Source of the DNA: Nostoc flagelliforme FACHB-838
GTDB taxonomy: Bacteria > Cyanobacteriota > Cyanobacteriia > Cyanobacteriales > Nostocaceae
Assembly: GCF_014698065.1 (NCBI RefSeq)
Contig: NZ_JACJSI010000012.1
Span: forward strand, 80,675-144,674
DNA length: 64,000 bases
Direction of reading: 5' to 3'
A program made the translations under genes and the position numbers. Below the pieces are notes generated by a model that was not told the DNA's origin, made no database searches, and saw only the letters and a list, made by a program, of their open reading frames with translations. Shown here in pieces: positions 26,551 to 37,607 of the stretch; positions within the stretch are counted from its first letter, which is position 1; each line of letters opens with the position of its first letter.

Positions 26551-29094
26551 GTGACCCAGGAATTCCACATTTCGGTAACTCCTGTAGGGCAAAATGACTA
26601 CTTGGTGCGGACGGAACAAGTCGCGCCTGGGGTACCATTGGCAGAAGAATTGGTGACTTGGCCTATAGCGGATTGGTTGATGGCTGCTGGGCATTTAATG
26701 AATGACCCGTTGAAGTCGGTTTTGCAAGGAGATCCCTATGCTTCTGGTGGGCATGAAAGCGACATTGCCAGAAACTCTGTTAATTTGGTGGCGTTGGGTC
26801 AACAATTTTATAACGCCCTATTTCAAGGCACTCTCAGAGATAGTTGGATTACTGCCCAAGGTATTGCCCAGAACCATCAACAAGTACTACGCCTACGTTT
26901 GGGGCTAAAAGACACTAGGTTAGCTCGTTTGCCTTGGGAAGTGATGCACGCAGGCGATCGCCCTTTGGCTACTGGGCCTTATGTGGCTTTTTCTCGCTTC
27001 CAAAGTGGAATTTTGGGGGCTTCGCCTTTGCGATCGCATATACCCACACCACGAGCAGAAGGTGGTGTAAAAGTATTAATGGTAATTGCTTCTCCTTCAG
27101 ATCAAGTCCGTCTTGATTTACAAAAACAGGAAGCTATCAAACTGCAAGCGGAACTTCACCGTCAAACATCACGACTTGCTGAAGGTAGCAGTCGTTTCCC
27201 AGAAATTGAACTCACTGTATTAGATCAACCAGGACGGGAAGAACTGACGCAAGCCTTAGAACAAGGCAGATACCACGTTCTACACTACTCTGGTCATAGT
27301 AACTTAGGCACTAATGGCGGAGAAATTTATCTTGTTAGTCGCAGAACTGGCTTAACGGAAATTTTGACTGGGGACGATCTGGCTGGTTTGCTTGTCAACA
27401 ATAATATCCAAATGGCAGTGTTTAATTCCTGCTTGGGGGCGTACACAGCTGCATCTAATGCCTCTGGAGATACTGGCGAACGAAATCTCGCAGAAAGTCT
27501 GGTAAAGCGGGGAATTAGAAGCGTTTTGGCGATGTCAGAACGGATTCCAGATGAAGTGGCGTTGACGCTTACACAATTGTTTTACCGCAATTTGAGCCAG
27601 GGATATCCAGTAGATTTGTGTGTCAGTCGGGTGCGCCAAGGATTAATTTCTGCTTATGGTTCTCACCAGATGTACTGGGCATTACCGATTTTGTATCTCC
27701 AGCCAGAATTTGACGGTTTTCTGAGCCAGGAAACTGAGTTATCTCAAAGTGCCGAGTCGCTGAATCAATATAGTTCGCCTTTAGGCATAACTTCCACAAT
27801 GTATTCTGCGATGTCTACGACGGGCTACGCCAACGCTGATGATACTGAGATGGCTTTAGGAATGGAGGATATGATTCCTTCTGGTTTGACGCGTGATTCT
27901 TCTGGGTTCGACTGGCTGGGTGAAGATACTTGGGGCGATCTGGTTGATGAAATTGAGTATGATGACCCAAGCTATGAAGAAGATTGTGCCATAGTTTCGG
28001 ATTTGTTTCGTCAGCTAGATAACCAAAAAGTCTCAACTGAACCGGATCAACAAATCCACGAAAATAGTCTTTACCAAAGCCAGGTTTCAGAGGAAATGAC
28101 TTCTTTGCCAGAGGAAGCAGATTTGTGGGGCGAAGTTCCACCGCCGCCACCTGCAACTCCTGGGAACCTTGAAGAAAATTGGCAAAATTCTAATTTTTTG
28201 CGTAGGCATAGCCCGCCGCAGGCATCGCAATCACCCCCACCAAGAAATCGTACTCGTCGCCGCAAGCTGTGGCCGATTGTCGGTATTGTGGGGATCAGTG
28301 CGATCGCAGCTGCGATCGGTTTAAATTGGTGGTGGCAAAATCGACCCCAAGCAATGCCGAAAATACCAGTAATTCCTACCCAGTCTCTACCAGATTCTCG
28401 ACCGATTCGAAAGCAGCCGAACATCGATTTAGAAACAGTAGCTACTGGAATTGTCACCGTTACTGCTACGGAAAAATTGAGCCAGGGTGAATTGCAAGGT
28501 GGGTTATTGGCTGTAGAAGAATTACTCAATCGGGGCGCACTGGCTGCGGCTGAAACTTCCTTAAAACTAATTCCCAATAAGCAAGCTGACGATCCATCTG
28601 TGAATTTTTACAAGGGACGATTGGCGTGGCAGTCTATCCAAACTGGAGACAATAACTATAGCGTCGATGATGCCCGCCGTTACTGGGAAACTGCTGCCAA
28701 AGCTAAACCCGAATCGCTTTTGTATAATAACGCCTTGGGATTCGCCTACTACACAGAAGGCAATCTGAATCGCGCCAATGATTCTTGGTTCAAAGCTTTG
28801 AATTTAGCTCTCAAAGAACAGAATACAAATTCAACATCCAGAAATACAGTAGTGCCTCAAGATGCTTTAACTTCTTATGCTGGTTTAGCTCTTGGATTGT
28901 ATAAATCTGCACTTAGTCAATCTAGTGGCAAGCAGACGCAATATCTGAATGAAGCGATCAAATTGCGGCAAATGGTTCTCAAGTCCGATCGAGAAAATTT
29001 CCAGGTAGATAAATTAGCTAAAAATTGGCTGTGGACGGAGAAGGCGATTGAAGATTGGCGATCGCTCCTTAAAGAAAAAGGTGAAGAACAGTAA
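26551..29094 (+). CDS. hetF: Heterocyst differentiation protein HetF (CHAT-fold protease-like)
   Basis: An 847-residue protein. Residues about 70-400 form a CHAT (caspase-like) domain with the catalytic pair His249 (HYSGHSN) and Cys294 (VFNSCLGAY). A low-complexity acidic/proline linker follows. One transmembrane helix (WPIVGIVGISAIAAAIGLNW, about 573-592) precedes a C-terminal helical repeat region of TPR type. HetF promotes heterocyst differentiation and influences cell size and HetR/PatA levels in Anabaena. The start is GTG at 26551; AGGAGG lies 15 bases upstream, farther than usual. The nsiR1 array upstream supports the identification. Two copies of a dispersed repeat lie inside the linker coding region. 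Confidence 0.93.
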   Translation: MTQEFHISVTPVGQNDYLVRTEQVAPGVPLAEELVTWPIADWLMAAGHLMNDPLKSVLQGDPYASGGHESDIARNSVNLVALGQQFYNALFQGTLRDSWITAQGIAQNHQQVLRLRLGLKDTRLARLPWEVMHAGDRPLATGPYVAFSRFQSGILGASPLRSHIPTPRAEGGVKVLMVIASPSDQVRLDLQKQEAIKLQAELHRQTSRLAEGSSRFPEIELTVLDQPGREELTQALEQGRYHVLHYSGHSNLGTNGGEIYLVSRRTGLTEILTGDDLAGLLVNNNIQMAVFNSCLGAYTAASNASGDTGERNLAESLVKRGIRSVLAMSERIPDEVALTLTQLFYRNLSQGYPVDLCVSRVRQGLISAYGSHQMYWALPILYLQPEFDGFLSQETELSQSAESLNQYSSPLGITSTMYSAMSTTGYANADDTEMALGMEDMIPSGLTRDSSGFDWLGEDTWGDLVDEIEYDDPSYEEDCAIVSDLFRQLDNQKVSTEPDQQIHENSLYQSQVSEEMTSLPEEADLWGEVPPPPPATPGNLEENWQNSNFLRRHSPPQASQSPPPRNRTRRRKLWPIVGIVGISAIAAAIGLNWWWQNRPQAMPKIPVIPTQSLPDSRPIRKQPNIDLETVATGIVTVTATEKLSQGELQGGLLAVEELLNRGALAAAETSLKLIPNKQADDPSVNFYKGRLAWQSIQTGDNNYSVDDARRYWETAAKAKPESLLYNNALGFAYYTEGNLNRANDSWFKALNLALKEQNTNSTSRNTVVPQDALTSYAGLALGLYKSALSQSSGKQTQYLNEAIKLRQMVLKSDRENFQVDKLAKNWLWTEKAIEDWRSLLKEKGEEQ
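27808..27836 (+). repeat. Dispersed repeat inside hetF, copy 1
   Basis: GCGATGTCTACGACGGGCTA then CGCCAACGC lies in frame in the hetF linker and encodes AMSTTGYAN. The same DNA motif recurs in non-coding positions (25556, 42625). Confidence 0.75.
28200..28228 (-). repeat. Dispersed repeat inside hetF, copy 2 (inverted)
   Basis: On the minus strand it reads GCGATGCCTGCGGCGGGCTA then TGCCTACGC; in hetF it encodes part of RRHSPPQASQ in the linker before the membrane helix. Confidence 0.75.
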
Positions 29095-29351
29095 TATGTT
29101 GTGGTGGTGCGATCGCTTCGCTCTGTTGATTCACGCTGGCGATCGCCGTGATGGTTGTGTTCGCATCTGAAATAGGCTTGGACTCCATAAAAGAATAGAA
29201 GTAATACAAAAACAAACGCTGCAAATGCCCCTGTAGCTTTAATAGTTCTACTCAAAGGTACGTGTGCTTCTAAATACTGAATCACCTCAATTCCCTTCGT
29301 TGAGTCTTCTTCTCGGAGTTGATAATTTTGGTTTTCAATCTTCTTTGCCAA
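28917..29351 (-). CDS. Possible small membrane protein, antisense to the hetF 3' end
   Basis: The first 60 residues look real: a charged start (KKIENQNYQLREEDSTKG), then one membrane helix (TGAFAAFVFVLLLFFYGVQ). After about residue 62 the frame runs through repeat-like DNA with two HIP1 sites and then 178 bp antisense to hetF, with a low-quality composition. A lost stop codon or frameshift near 29150 would explain this. The start is TTG at 29351 with a weak AGAAG upstream. No family recognised. Confidence 0.4.
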   Translation of the reverse strand: MAKKIENQNYQLREEDSTKGIEVIQYLEAHVPLSRTIKATGAFAAFVFVLLLFFYGVQAYFRCEHNHHGDRQRESTERSDRTTTTYYCSSPFSLRSDRQSSIAFSVHSQFLANLSTWKFSRSDLRTICRNLIASFRYCVCLPLD

Positions 29352-29753
29352 TGATTACTTCTAGTAGTGTCGTTAAGGGACTTCCAGGAAATAAAATATA
29401 CAAGTTGTGAAAATTATAATCGAGAATTGTTTTCTCCTCCATTATCTTGATTATGTGCTTCTTGTACCCTGCGAGAAGCTAACGCAACAACTGGGGTGGT
29501 CACTGAGCATAGCCTAAGTGTCGAATCCCAATTCTTTTCTATCCCCCCTGCTCCCTTGCCTCTTGTTCAAGTGGCGCTTTTGCATAATTCTGTCGTCGGC
29601 AACCTTGAGAAATCAGGTCAAAATAAGCCAATGCTGAGTTTCTGCAAAACAGACTTTATTAAAAGATGCCGAAAATATCACAATCTTGGAAAATAATAAA
29701 GTAAGTCGAGTATCACATGACTCACTTAATATCCTCATTTCTTCTAGGAAAAT
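29352..29753. other. Spacer upstream of metH
   Basis: About 400 bp. I searched for the conserved bases of a cobalamin riboswitch and did not see them. The frame at 29496-29696 is not supported. Confidence 0.45.
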
Positions 29754-32700
29754 ATGACTCATCCTTTCCTTGAACGCCTGCGTAGTCCAGATAGCCCAGT
29801 CCTCGTTTTCGATGGGGCGATGGGAACCAACTTACAAACCCAAAACCTGACTGCTGAAGATTTCGGCGGCCCACAATATGAAGGTTGTAACGAATACTTA
29901 GTTCACACGAAACCCGAAGCTGTCGCTAAGGTTCACCGTGACTTTCTCGCTGCTGGTGCAGATGTCATTGAAACCGATACCTTTGGCAGTACGTCCCTTG
30001 TGCTGGCAGAATATGACTTGGCAGACCAAGCTTATTACCTCAGCAAGACAGCCGCAGAATTGGCGAAGCGTGTGGCGGCGGAATTTTCCACACCAGAAAA
30101 ACCCCGGTTTGTGGCAGGTTCCATTGGCCCTACAACGAAACTCCCAACTTTGGGACATATTGACTTTGACACCATGAAAGCTACCTTTGCCGAACAAGCA
30201 GAGGCGCTGTGGGATGGTGGTGTCGATTTATTTCTAGTGGAAACTTGCCAAGATGTGCTGCAAATTAAAGCGGCGCTGAATGCCATTGAAGAAGTGTTTG
30301 CCAAAAAAGGCGATCGCCGTCCGTTGATGGTGTCTGTGACAATGGAAAGCATGGGCACAATGTTGGTTGGTTCCGAAATCAGCGCTGTGCTGACAATTTT
30401 AGAACCTTACCCAATTGATATTCTCGGTCTAAACTGCGCCACAGGCCCAGACTTGATGAAACCACATATCAAGTATCTGGCAGAACATTCACCTTTCATC
30501 GTTTCCTGTATTCCCAATGCGGGTTTACCTGAGAACGTCGGCGGTCAAGCGCACTACCGCCTGACACCGTTAGAATTACGTATGTCATTGATGCATTTTG
30601 TTGAAGATTTGGGTGTCCAAGTGATCGGGGGTTGCTGTGGGACACGTCCAGAACACATTCAACAATTGGCAGAACTTGCTAAAGGTCTGAAACCAAAAGT
30701 TAGACATCCTAGCTTAGAACCAGCAGCAGCATCAATTTACACCACTCAGCCTTATGACCAAGATAATTCCTTCTTGATTGTTGGCGAACGTCTCAACGCC
30801 AGTGGTTCCAAGAAGTGCCGCGATTTGCTAAATGCAGAAGATTGGGATGGACTCGTTTCAATGGCGAGGGCGCAAGTAAAAGAAGGCGCACACATCCTCG
30901 ATGTCAACGTGGATTATGTGGGACGCGATGGCGTGCGTGATATGCACGAATTAGTTTCGCGCATTGTTAATAATGTGACATTGCCTTTAATGCTTGACTC
31001 CACCGAATGGGAAAAAATGGAGGCGGGTTTAAAGGTTGCCGGTGGTAAATGTTTGCTTAATTCCACCAACTACGAAGATGGGGAATCGCGCTTTTTGAAA
31101 GTGCTGGAGTTAGCGAAAAAATACGGTGCTGGTGTAGTCATTGGTACTATCGATGAAGATGGAATGGCGCGGACAGCCGAGAAAAAGTTTGCGATCGCTC
31201 AACGCGCATACCGTCAAGCTGTAGAATATGGCATACCACCCACAGAAATATTCTTTGATACCCTAGCGTTACCCATTTCCACCGGGATTGAAGAAGACCG
31301 AGAAAACGGTAAAGCCACAATTGAATCTATCCGGCGGATTCGTCAAGAATTGCCTGGATGTCATGTGATTTTGGGTGTTTCTAATATTTCCTTTGGTTTG
31401 AATCCAGCCTCGCGGATGGTGCTAAACTCGGTGTTTTTGCACGAGGCGACGACGGCGGGAATGGATGCAGCCATTGTCAGTGCTAACAAAATTTTACCGC
31501 TCTCGAAGATTGACGAACGCCATCAAGAAATCTGTCGGCAGTTGATTTATGATGAGCGGAAATTTGAGGGTAATGTTTGCGTTTACGATCCCTTGGGAGA
31601 GCTTACCACAGCGTTTGCCGGGGTGACAACTAAGCGCGATCGCTCCTTAGATGAAAGTCTCCCCATCGCAGAACGTCTCAAACGCCACATCATCGACGGC
31701 GAACGCATTGGCTTAGAAGAACATCTGAAAAAAGCCTTAGAAGAACATCCCCCCTTGGAAATTATCAACACCTTCCTGCTAGATGGCATGAAAGTTGTCG
31801 GGGAACTATTCGGTTCTGGACAAATGCAGTTACCCTTTGTCTTGCAATCTGCGGAAACCATGAAAGCGGCGGTGGCGTTTCTAGAACCGTTCATGGAAAA
31901 ATCAGAATCAGGCAACAATGCCAAGGGAACCTTTATCATTGCCACAGTTAAAGGCGATGTCCACGACATTGGTAAAAACTTGGTAGATATCATCTTGTCC
32001 AACAATGGCTACAAGGTGATTAACCTGGGAATTAAGCAGCCAGTGGAAAACATCATCAACGCTTACGAACAGCACAAAGCTGATTGTATTGCCATGAGTG
32101 GTTTGCTGGTAAAATCCACCGCCTTCATGAAAGAGAACTTGGAGGTATTCAACGAAAAGGGAATTAGTGTCCCCGTGATATTAGGTGGTGCGGCGTTGAC
32201 TCCCAAGTTTGTCTATGAAGATTGCCAAAATACCTATAAAGGTAAGGTTGTTTATGGCAAAGATGCCTTTTCGGACTTGCACTTCATGGATAAATTAATG
32301 CCAGCAAAGGCTACTGGTAAATGGGAAGATTTGCAGGGATTTTTGAACGAAATCGAAACGGCTGGAGTTTCGACAAATGGTCACAAAGAATCAAAAGCTA
32401 CAACTGCTGAAGAAACATCTGCTGAACCAAAAGTAGTAGATACGAGACGTTCCGAAGCTGTGGCTGTAGATATTGAACGTCCTACACCGCCTTTCTGGGG
32501 AACGAAGTTATTGCAGCCTAGTGATATTCCCATCGAAGAAATATTCTGGCACTTGGATTTACAAGCTTTGGTTGCTGGACAATGGCAATTCCGCAAGCCA
32601 AAGGAACAATCTAAGGAAGAATATCAGGCTTTCTTAGCTGAGAAAGTGTACCCAATTTTAGAAACTTGGAAGCAGCGAATTCTTGAGGAAAATCTGTTGC

Positions 32701-33281
32701 ATCCCCAGGTGATTTACGGATATTTCCCTTGTCAAGCCGAGGGAAATTCTCTACATATATATGATTCAGAGAACCAATCACAGCAAGTTACAACTTTCGA
32801 GTTTCCCAGACAGAAGTCTTTAAGACGGCTGTGCATCGCAGATTTCTTTGCACCGAAGGAATCAGGAATTATTGATGTCTTCCCAATGCAGGCGGTGACT
32901 GTAGGGGAGATTGCAACAGAGTTCGCCCAAAAGCTGTTTGCTGCCAATCAATACACCGATTACCTGTATTTCCACGGTATGGCGGTGCAGGTAGCGGAAG
33001 CTGTGGCTGAGTGGACACACGCCAGAATACGCCGAGAGTTAGGCTTTACTGCTGAAGAACCCGACAACATTCGGGATATATTAGCACAACGCTATCGTGG
33101 CTCACGATATAGTTTTGGATATCCAGCTTGCCCGAATATCCAAGACCAGTATAAGCAACTCGAGTTATTGCAGACTGACAGGATTAATTTGTATATGGAT
33201 GAAAGTGAACAACTTTATCCAGAACAGTCTACCACTGCGATTATTACCTATCACCCGGTAGCAAAATACTTTAGCGCGTAG
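29754..33281 (+). CDS. metH: Cobalamin-dependent methionine synthase
   Basis: A 1175-residue enzyme with the full four-module order. The homocysteine domain (1 to about 330) has the zinc ligands in [13 protein letters not shown]. The pterin-binding domain is at about 345-620. The cobalamin domain (about 640-890) has the axial His737 in GDVHDIGKN. The C-terminal AdoMet reactivation domain (about 915-1175) ends in [13 protein letters not shown] and [14 protein letters not shown]. It transfers a methyl group from methyl-tetrahydrofolate to homocysteine via B12. Length is normal. The ATG at 29754 follows TAGGAAAAT. A clear terminator follows, so it is monocistronic. Confidence 0.97.
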   Translation: MTHPFLERLRSPDSPVLVFDGAMGTNLQTQNLTAEDFGGPQYEGCNEYLVHTKPEAVAKVHRDFLAAGADVIETDTFGSTSLVLAEYDLADQAYYLSKTAAELAKRVAAEFSTPEKPRFVAGSIGPTTKLPTLGHIDFDTMKATFAEQAEALWDGGVDLFLVETCQDVLQIKAALNAIEEVFAKKGDRRPLMVSVTMESMGTMLVGSEISAVLTILEPYPIDILGLNCATGPDLMKPHIKYLAEHSPFIVSCIPNAGLPENVGGQAHYRLTPLELRMSLMHFVEDLGVQVIGGCCGTRPEHIQQLAELAKGLKPKVRHPSLEPAAASIYTTQPYDQDNSFLIVGERLNASGSKKCRDLLNAEDWDGLVSMARAQVKEGAHILDVNVDYVGRDGVRDMHELVSRIVNNVTLPLMLDSTEWEKMEAGLKVAGGKCLLNSTNYEDGESRFLKVLELAKKYGAGVVIGTIDEDGMARTAEKKFAIAQRAYRQAVEYGIPPTEIFFDTLALPISTGIEEDRENGKATIESIRRIRQELPGCHVILGVSNISFGLNPASRMVLNSVFLHEATTAGMDAAIVSANKILPLSKIDERHQEICRQLIYDERKFEGNVCVYDPLGELTTAFAGVTTKRDRSLDESLPIAERLKRHIIDGERIGLEEHLKKALEEHPPLEIINTFLLDGMKVVGELFGSGQMQLPFVLQSAETMKAAVAFLEPFMEKSESGNNAKGTFIIATVKGDVHDIGKNLVDIILSNNGYKVINLGIKQPVENIINAYEQHKADCIAMSGLLVKSTAFMKENLEVFNEKGISVPVILGGAALTPKFVYEDCQNTYKGKVVYGKDAFSDLHFMDKLMPAKATGKWEDLQGFLNEIETAGVSTNGHKESKATTAEETSAEPKVVDTRRSEAVAVDIERPTPPFWGTKLLQPSDIPIEEIFWHLDLQALVAGQWQFRKPKEQSKEEYQAFLAEKVYPILETWKQRILEENLLHPQVIYGYFPCQAEGNSLHIYDSENQSQQVTTFEFPRQKSLRRLCIADFFAPKESGIIDVFPMQAVTVGEIATEFAQKLFAANQYTDYLYFHGMAVQVAEAVAEWTHARIRRELGFTAEEPDNIRDILAQRYRGSRYSFGYPACPNIQDQYKQLELLQTDRINLYMDESEQLYPEQSTTAIITYHPVAKYFSA

Positions 33282-33335
33282 AATCCTACCCCTTATCCCA
33301 ATACGCTTGGCGTTAGTGATATTTTGCCTCTGAAG

Positions 33336-33361
33336 AACCCCCCTTAAAAAAGGGGGGTTTC
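33336..33361 (+). terminator. Terminator after metH
   Basis: AACCCCCC and GGGGGGTT arms with the loop TTAAAAAA, then a short T-run. Confidence 0.9.
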
Positions 33362-33411
33362 TAATATCTTCATAAGGCTCGGTATTTCTCAGACATACCT
33401 ATGAAGCTTTA

Positions 33412-33426
33412 CAATAATGATTATCA
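33412..33426. promoter_or_regulatory. Putative Zur (Fur-family) box upstream of hemB
   Basis: CAATAATGATTATCA is a 7-1-7 palindrome that matches the cyanobacterial Zur pattern TGATAATNATTATCA at 13 of 15 positions. It ends 18 bp before the hemB start codon, where a repressor would block transcription or initiation. Confidence 0.7.
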
Positions 33427-33432
33427 TTTTAA

Positions 33433-34471
<1,039 letters not shown>

Positions 34472-34473
<2 letters not shown>

Positions 34474-35830
34474 CACTCCCCGAATTTCTAATTCGGGGAT
34501 TCTTGCTTCAAAGGGATTCCAATGAATTTACCCTCAGCAAGCATCTTGACCGTATGCCCTACGGCTGCAAGCCCCCTTTGGAGAACTACTTGAGCGGCTG
34601 CAATGTCTCTATGAGTTGTATAGCCGCAATTTGAACAAATATGAGTACGTTCTGAAAGTTTTTTTTTACCTGTCTCGACTCTACAGTTAGGGCAAGTCTG
34701 ACTGGTTTTTCGTGCATCTACTTTCTGAAAATAGACATCACGCTTGAAACAAGTTTGTTCAAGAATGCTGAAGAATTGACCAAACCCTGCATCAAGGCAA
34801 TGCTTACCTAGCATTCCACCAGACAAGCCAATTAAATTTAAATCTTCAACAAACACCATTCCTGCACGATCACAAATCTGATGAGACAGCTTTCTGTGCC
34901 AATCCTTACGACAATTAGCAACGTACTCATGCAACGAAGCAACTTTCTTTTGTGCCTTTTTCCAATTATTTGAGCCTAATGGTTTTCTACTAACACGCTG
35001 TTGCAGTAATTTAAGCTTGCGTTCAGCATCAACAAAAAACCTTGGACGTTTGACTAAAAGACCATTGGAAGTTGCAACAAAACTAGTTAGCCCTACATCT
35101 ATTCCTACTGCTTCTCCATGCGGCAGGGGTTGGGGTAAGTTAACATCCCATTGGACTATCAACATCACATACCAACCAGAAACACGTTTCACTATACGCG
35201 CAAGTTTAACTACACCACCATCAGGTATTGCTCGTGATTGACGGAATTTAACCAAACCAATTACAGGCAAATTCACCATTCCCGGATTCAACTTCTGAGA
35301 CTGTATTTGTGGGAACACAAAAGACCGCATCCTTCCAAATTTTTTGAATCGGGGGAATCCGTGGTTTCTCTCCCACATTGCCACAAATGCTATCTCAAGC
35401 CGCTTTAGAGTTTGCTGCAAAACCTGAGACTGTACTTTTTTGAGTTCAGGAAAGTCTTTTTTGGCAGCAGTTAACGCTTTGCACTGGCTGGCGTAGGTTG
35501 GACGAGGAGTCTCAGCAGGAATAATATATTCATGTTTGAGCGAACAAGCGTTAATCCGACAACTACGCGACAAATACCAATCCTTACGTTCAGCTAAAGC
35601 ATAGTTGTAGACACGACGATTAATTTCTAACCACTCTTCAAATATCTGAGCTTGTGCATGGGTTGGCTTTAACTTAAATTCGTATGTTAGATTAAACACT
35701 TATTTTTCACACTCCGGTCATATTATAAACCATGCCTACGCTTTGTAAAAGTCCCAGCCAAATAAATTTGGCACATTTGCTTATATCCCCCGGTTAGAAA
35801 CACGGGGGCTTTACGCATCACGACTCGTAA
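34472..35830 (-). mobile_element. IS200/IS605-family element with tnpB only (IS1341-like)
   Basis: The right end is a perfect 9-bp hairpin (CCCCGAATT/AATTCGGGG, 34478-34498) followed by GTGTCAA on the element's own strand, the usual end of such elements. The left end has a hairpin CCCCCG/CGGGGG (35787-35808) near CGTGATGCGTAAAGC. Boundaries are approximate; the left flank reads AATTAC just outside, which could be the recognition tetranucleotide TTAC. No tnpA is present, so it moves only with help in trans. Confidence 0.8.
34488..35699 (-). CDS. tnpB: RNA-guided endonuclease TnpB (IS605 OrfB family)
   Basis: A 403-residue protein with an N-terminal helix-turn-helix (FKLKPTHAQAQIFEEWLEIN), a split RuvC domain (first Asp in AVGIDVGL, Glu in VFVEDLNL, last Asp in HRDIAAAQ) and a zinc ribbon (CPNC ... 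CSNC). All catalytic residues are present, so it may be active. TnpB uses a guide RNA (omegaRNA) from the right end of the element to cut DNA and help retain it. Its stop codon lies within the right-end hairpin, as expected for overlap with the omegaRNA. The start is GTG at 35699. Confidence 0.93.
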   Translation of the reverse strand: MFNLTYEFKLKPTHAQAQIFEEWLEINRRVYNYALAERKDWYLSRSCRINACSLKHEYIIPAETPRPTYASQCKALTAAKKDFPELKKVQSQVLQQTLKRLEIAFVAMWERNHGFPRFKKFGRMRSFVFPQIQSQKLNPGMVNLPVIGLVKFRQSRAIPDGGVVKLARIVKRVSGWYVMLIVQWDVNLPQPLPHGEAVGIDVGLTSFVATSNGLLVKRPRFFVDAERKLKLLQQRVSRKPLGSNNWKKAQKKVASLHEYVANCRKDWHRKLSHQICDRAGMVFVEDLNLIGLSGGMLGKHCLDAGFGQFFSILEQTCFKRDVYFQKVDARKTSQTCPNCRVETGKKKLSERTHICSNCGYTTHRDIAAAQVVLQRGLAAVGHTVKMLAEGKFIGIPLKQESPN

Positions 35831-36016
35831 TTGGGGAATGGGGAAGAAGCAAGGGAGCAGGGAGCAGGGAGCAGGGAGCAAGGGAGAAGAATTTTCCCCC
35901 TGCCCCTCTGCCTCTTTTGATACCCAATCCCCTATTCTCAGAATCACCTTGCTGGACTGATATTCCTCAGATAGAATGATAACTATTATCAAAAAAGCCC
36001 GATTGTCTCTCCAGCA
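35831..36016. other. Repeat-rich stretch with GGGAGCA tandem heptamers
   Basis: About four tandem copies of GGGAGCA (near 35848-35880), a short tandem repeat type common in Nostocales intergenic DNA, followed by the Zur-like box at 35978. Confidence 0.7.
35978..35992. promoter_or_regulatory. Putative Zur (Fur-family) box upstream of FAD-binding gene
   Basis: TGATAACTATTATCA is a perfect inverted repeat around a three-base centre, matching TGATAATNATTATCA at 14 of 15 positions. It lies 25 bp before the ATG at 36017. Confidence 0.8.
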
Positions 36017-37267
36017 ATGCAATTTACGACAACTATTCCCGCAACAATTGACCTGGCGATTATTGGTGCTGGGCCTCATGCTTTAACGTTGACTACCCAT
36101 CTGCTGCAAAAACGGCAAAGAATCAGGGGTAAATTCTTGGTATTTGACCCCAGTGGCAGGTGGATGAGTCAATGGGAAGACCAATTTAAAGCTTTGGAAA
36201 TCCCTCATTTACGCTCCCCTGCCGTCCACCATCCCGACCCAAACCATTTTGCTTTAAGGAAATTTGCTCAATCTCGCCCTGATGAGTTATTTCCTCCCTA
36301 TGATTTACCAGGAGCAGAATTATTTGAAGATTTTTGCCAAGATGTGATTCGAGTTTGGCAGTTGCAAGAACAAGTTATCCCCTTGAGAGTTAAGAGTATT
36401 CAACCCTTAACTCATCATTCACGTCCTCGCTTTTGCCTCGGCTTGCAAGACGGACAAGAAGTTACGGCGCGGCGGGTAGTGTTGGCAACTAGTAGCGCTC
36501 AAATTCAAATACCTGATTGGGTGAACCAGATTCAGACAGCCTACCCACAAGATAGACTTTGCCACTCAAAAACTATTAATTTACGAAAATTGCAGTTGAT
36601 GGGTAAAAGAGTATTGATTGTGGGTGGTGGCTTGACGAGTGGACATTTAGCAGTAGGTGCTATTTCACGCGGTGCAAAGGTGCATTTGATGATTCGGCGG
36701 CAGTTAGCAGAAAAGTTGTTCGATGCGGAACCAGGTTGGTTGGGGCCGAAGTATTTGAAAGATTTTTTTGCTGAATCTGATTGGGAACAACGGGTAATGA
36801 TGATTCAGCAAGCTAGAAATGGTGGCTCTATGACACCTGCGATCGCTACCCAATTACGACGACAAGCCCGTAGTGGTAACATCAGAATTAACGAGAACTG
36901 TCAAGTAGTGAAAGCCGAGTGGTTAAGTGAAAATTGGCACATGGAATGTAGTGATGGTAGTCAGCATGAGTGTGATTACATTTGGCTTTCCACCGGAACC
37001 AAATTCGATGTCACCACAGAACCCTTATTAAAAGATATTTTGGAGACTTACCCCATCAAGATTGTTAAAGGCTTACCAGTTTTAGATACTTGTCTGCGTT
37101 GGCCTGGTTGTGAATTATTTATCATGGGTGGTTTAGCCGCTTTACAAGTAGGGCCAACAGCACGAAATTTATCAGGTGCGAGAATGGCTTGTGATAAAAT
37201 CGTCCCAGCAATTATCAAGCCAAGTGTAGCTTTTTCCCACACGTTTAGCAGAGTACGAGCAGGCTAA
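36017..37267 (+). CDS. FAD/NAD(P)-binding oxidoreductase (flavin monooxygenase-like)
   Basis: A 416-residue protein with two dinucleotide-binding folds. The N-terminal one (LAIIGAGPHALTLTTHLL, about residues 13-30) should bind FAD; the central one (KRVLIVGGGLTSGHLAV) should bind NAD(P)H. The ATG motif of these enzymes appears as LSTGTKFD. The layout resembles lysine/ornithine N-hydroxylases and related flavoproteins, but the substrate cannot be deduced. The strong Zur-like box directly upstream and the COG0523 gene downstream suggest induction under zinc starvation. It may once have been next to hemB, from which the tnpB element now separates it. Confidence 0.85.
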   Translation: MQFTTTIPATIDLAIIGAGPHALTLTTHLLQKRQRIRGKFLVFDPSGRWMSQWEDQFKALEIPHLRSPAVHHPDPNHFALRKFAQSRPDELFPPYDLPGAELFEDFCQDVIRVWQLQEQVIPLRVKSIQPLTHHSRPRFCLGLQDGQEVTARRVVLATSSAQIQIPDWVNQIQTAYPQDRLCHSKTINLRKLQLMGKRVLIVGGGLTSGHLAVGAISRGAKVHLMIRRQLAEKLFDAEPGWLGPKYLKDFFAESDWEQRVMMIQQARNGGSMTPAIATQLRRQARSGNIRINENCQVVKAEWLSENWHMECSDGSQHECDYIWLSTGTKFDVTTEPLLKDILETYPIKIVKGLPVLDTCLRWPGCELFIMGGLAALQVGPTARNLSGARMACDKIVPAIIKPSVAFSHTFSRVRAG

Positions 37268-37427
37268 CCAAAGACACAAAAATGGAAAGTGTAAGAATTT
37301 TCCTTAATCAGCAGCGCCGCTTCTTGAGTTAATGAATTCCATCGCAACCCTCGAATAACGTACCTAAAGTTAAACACTTCTATCTTTTCTTCATCCAGGT
37401 TGCACCATCAAGCTTTTTTTAGGCTAC

Positions 37428-37529
37428 TATGATAACGATTCTCGTTATTGATGGCGAAGTTTTACAAAAAGGTATTCTGGCGCGGGTTCCACCTCCACCC
37501 GATTCAGATGAGAAGATTAAAAATAGTTA
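37428..37529 (+). CDS. Possible 33-residue protein overlapping a Fur/Zur-like box
   Basis: A frame MITILVIDGEVLQKGILARV followed by PPPPDSDEKIKNS. The composition looks like a piece of a real protein, but the Fur/Zur-like palindrome overlaps its first codons and there is no good ribosome-binding site. It may be the remnant of a longer gene. Confidence 0.25.
37431..37449. promoter_or_regulatory. Putative Fur/Zur box upstream of the COG0523 gene
   Basis: GATAACGATTCTCGTTATT contains the perfect arms ATAACGA/TCGTTAT around TTC. It matches the classic Fur box (GATAATGATAATCATTATC) at 14 of 19 positions and lies about 160 bp upstream of the COG0523 start. Confidence 0.65.
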
Positions 37530-37607
37530 GTGGAATTTTTCTAACTAACTATTAGCAATTACTAATGATTACTAAAAATTTGAAACTTAGGGAAGTTTTA
37601 ATTGATT

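Noticed and set aside
28071..28577. Minus-strand frame of 168 codons inside hetF
   Set aside because: It is antisense to a well-supported gene and follows its codon pattern; no family features.
29352..29753. Cobalamin riboswitch upstream of metH
   Set aside because: I looked for the B12-box bases and surrounding stems and did not find them.
35723..36079. Minus-strand 118-residue frame
   Set aside because: It runs through the GGGAGCA tandem repeats and the IS605-type left end and is not protein-like.
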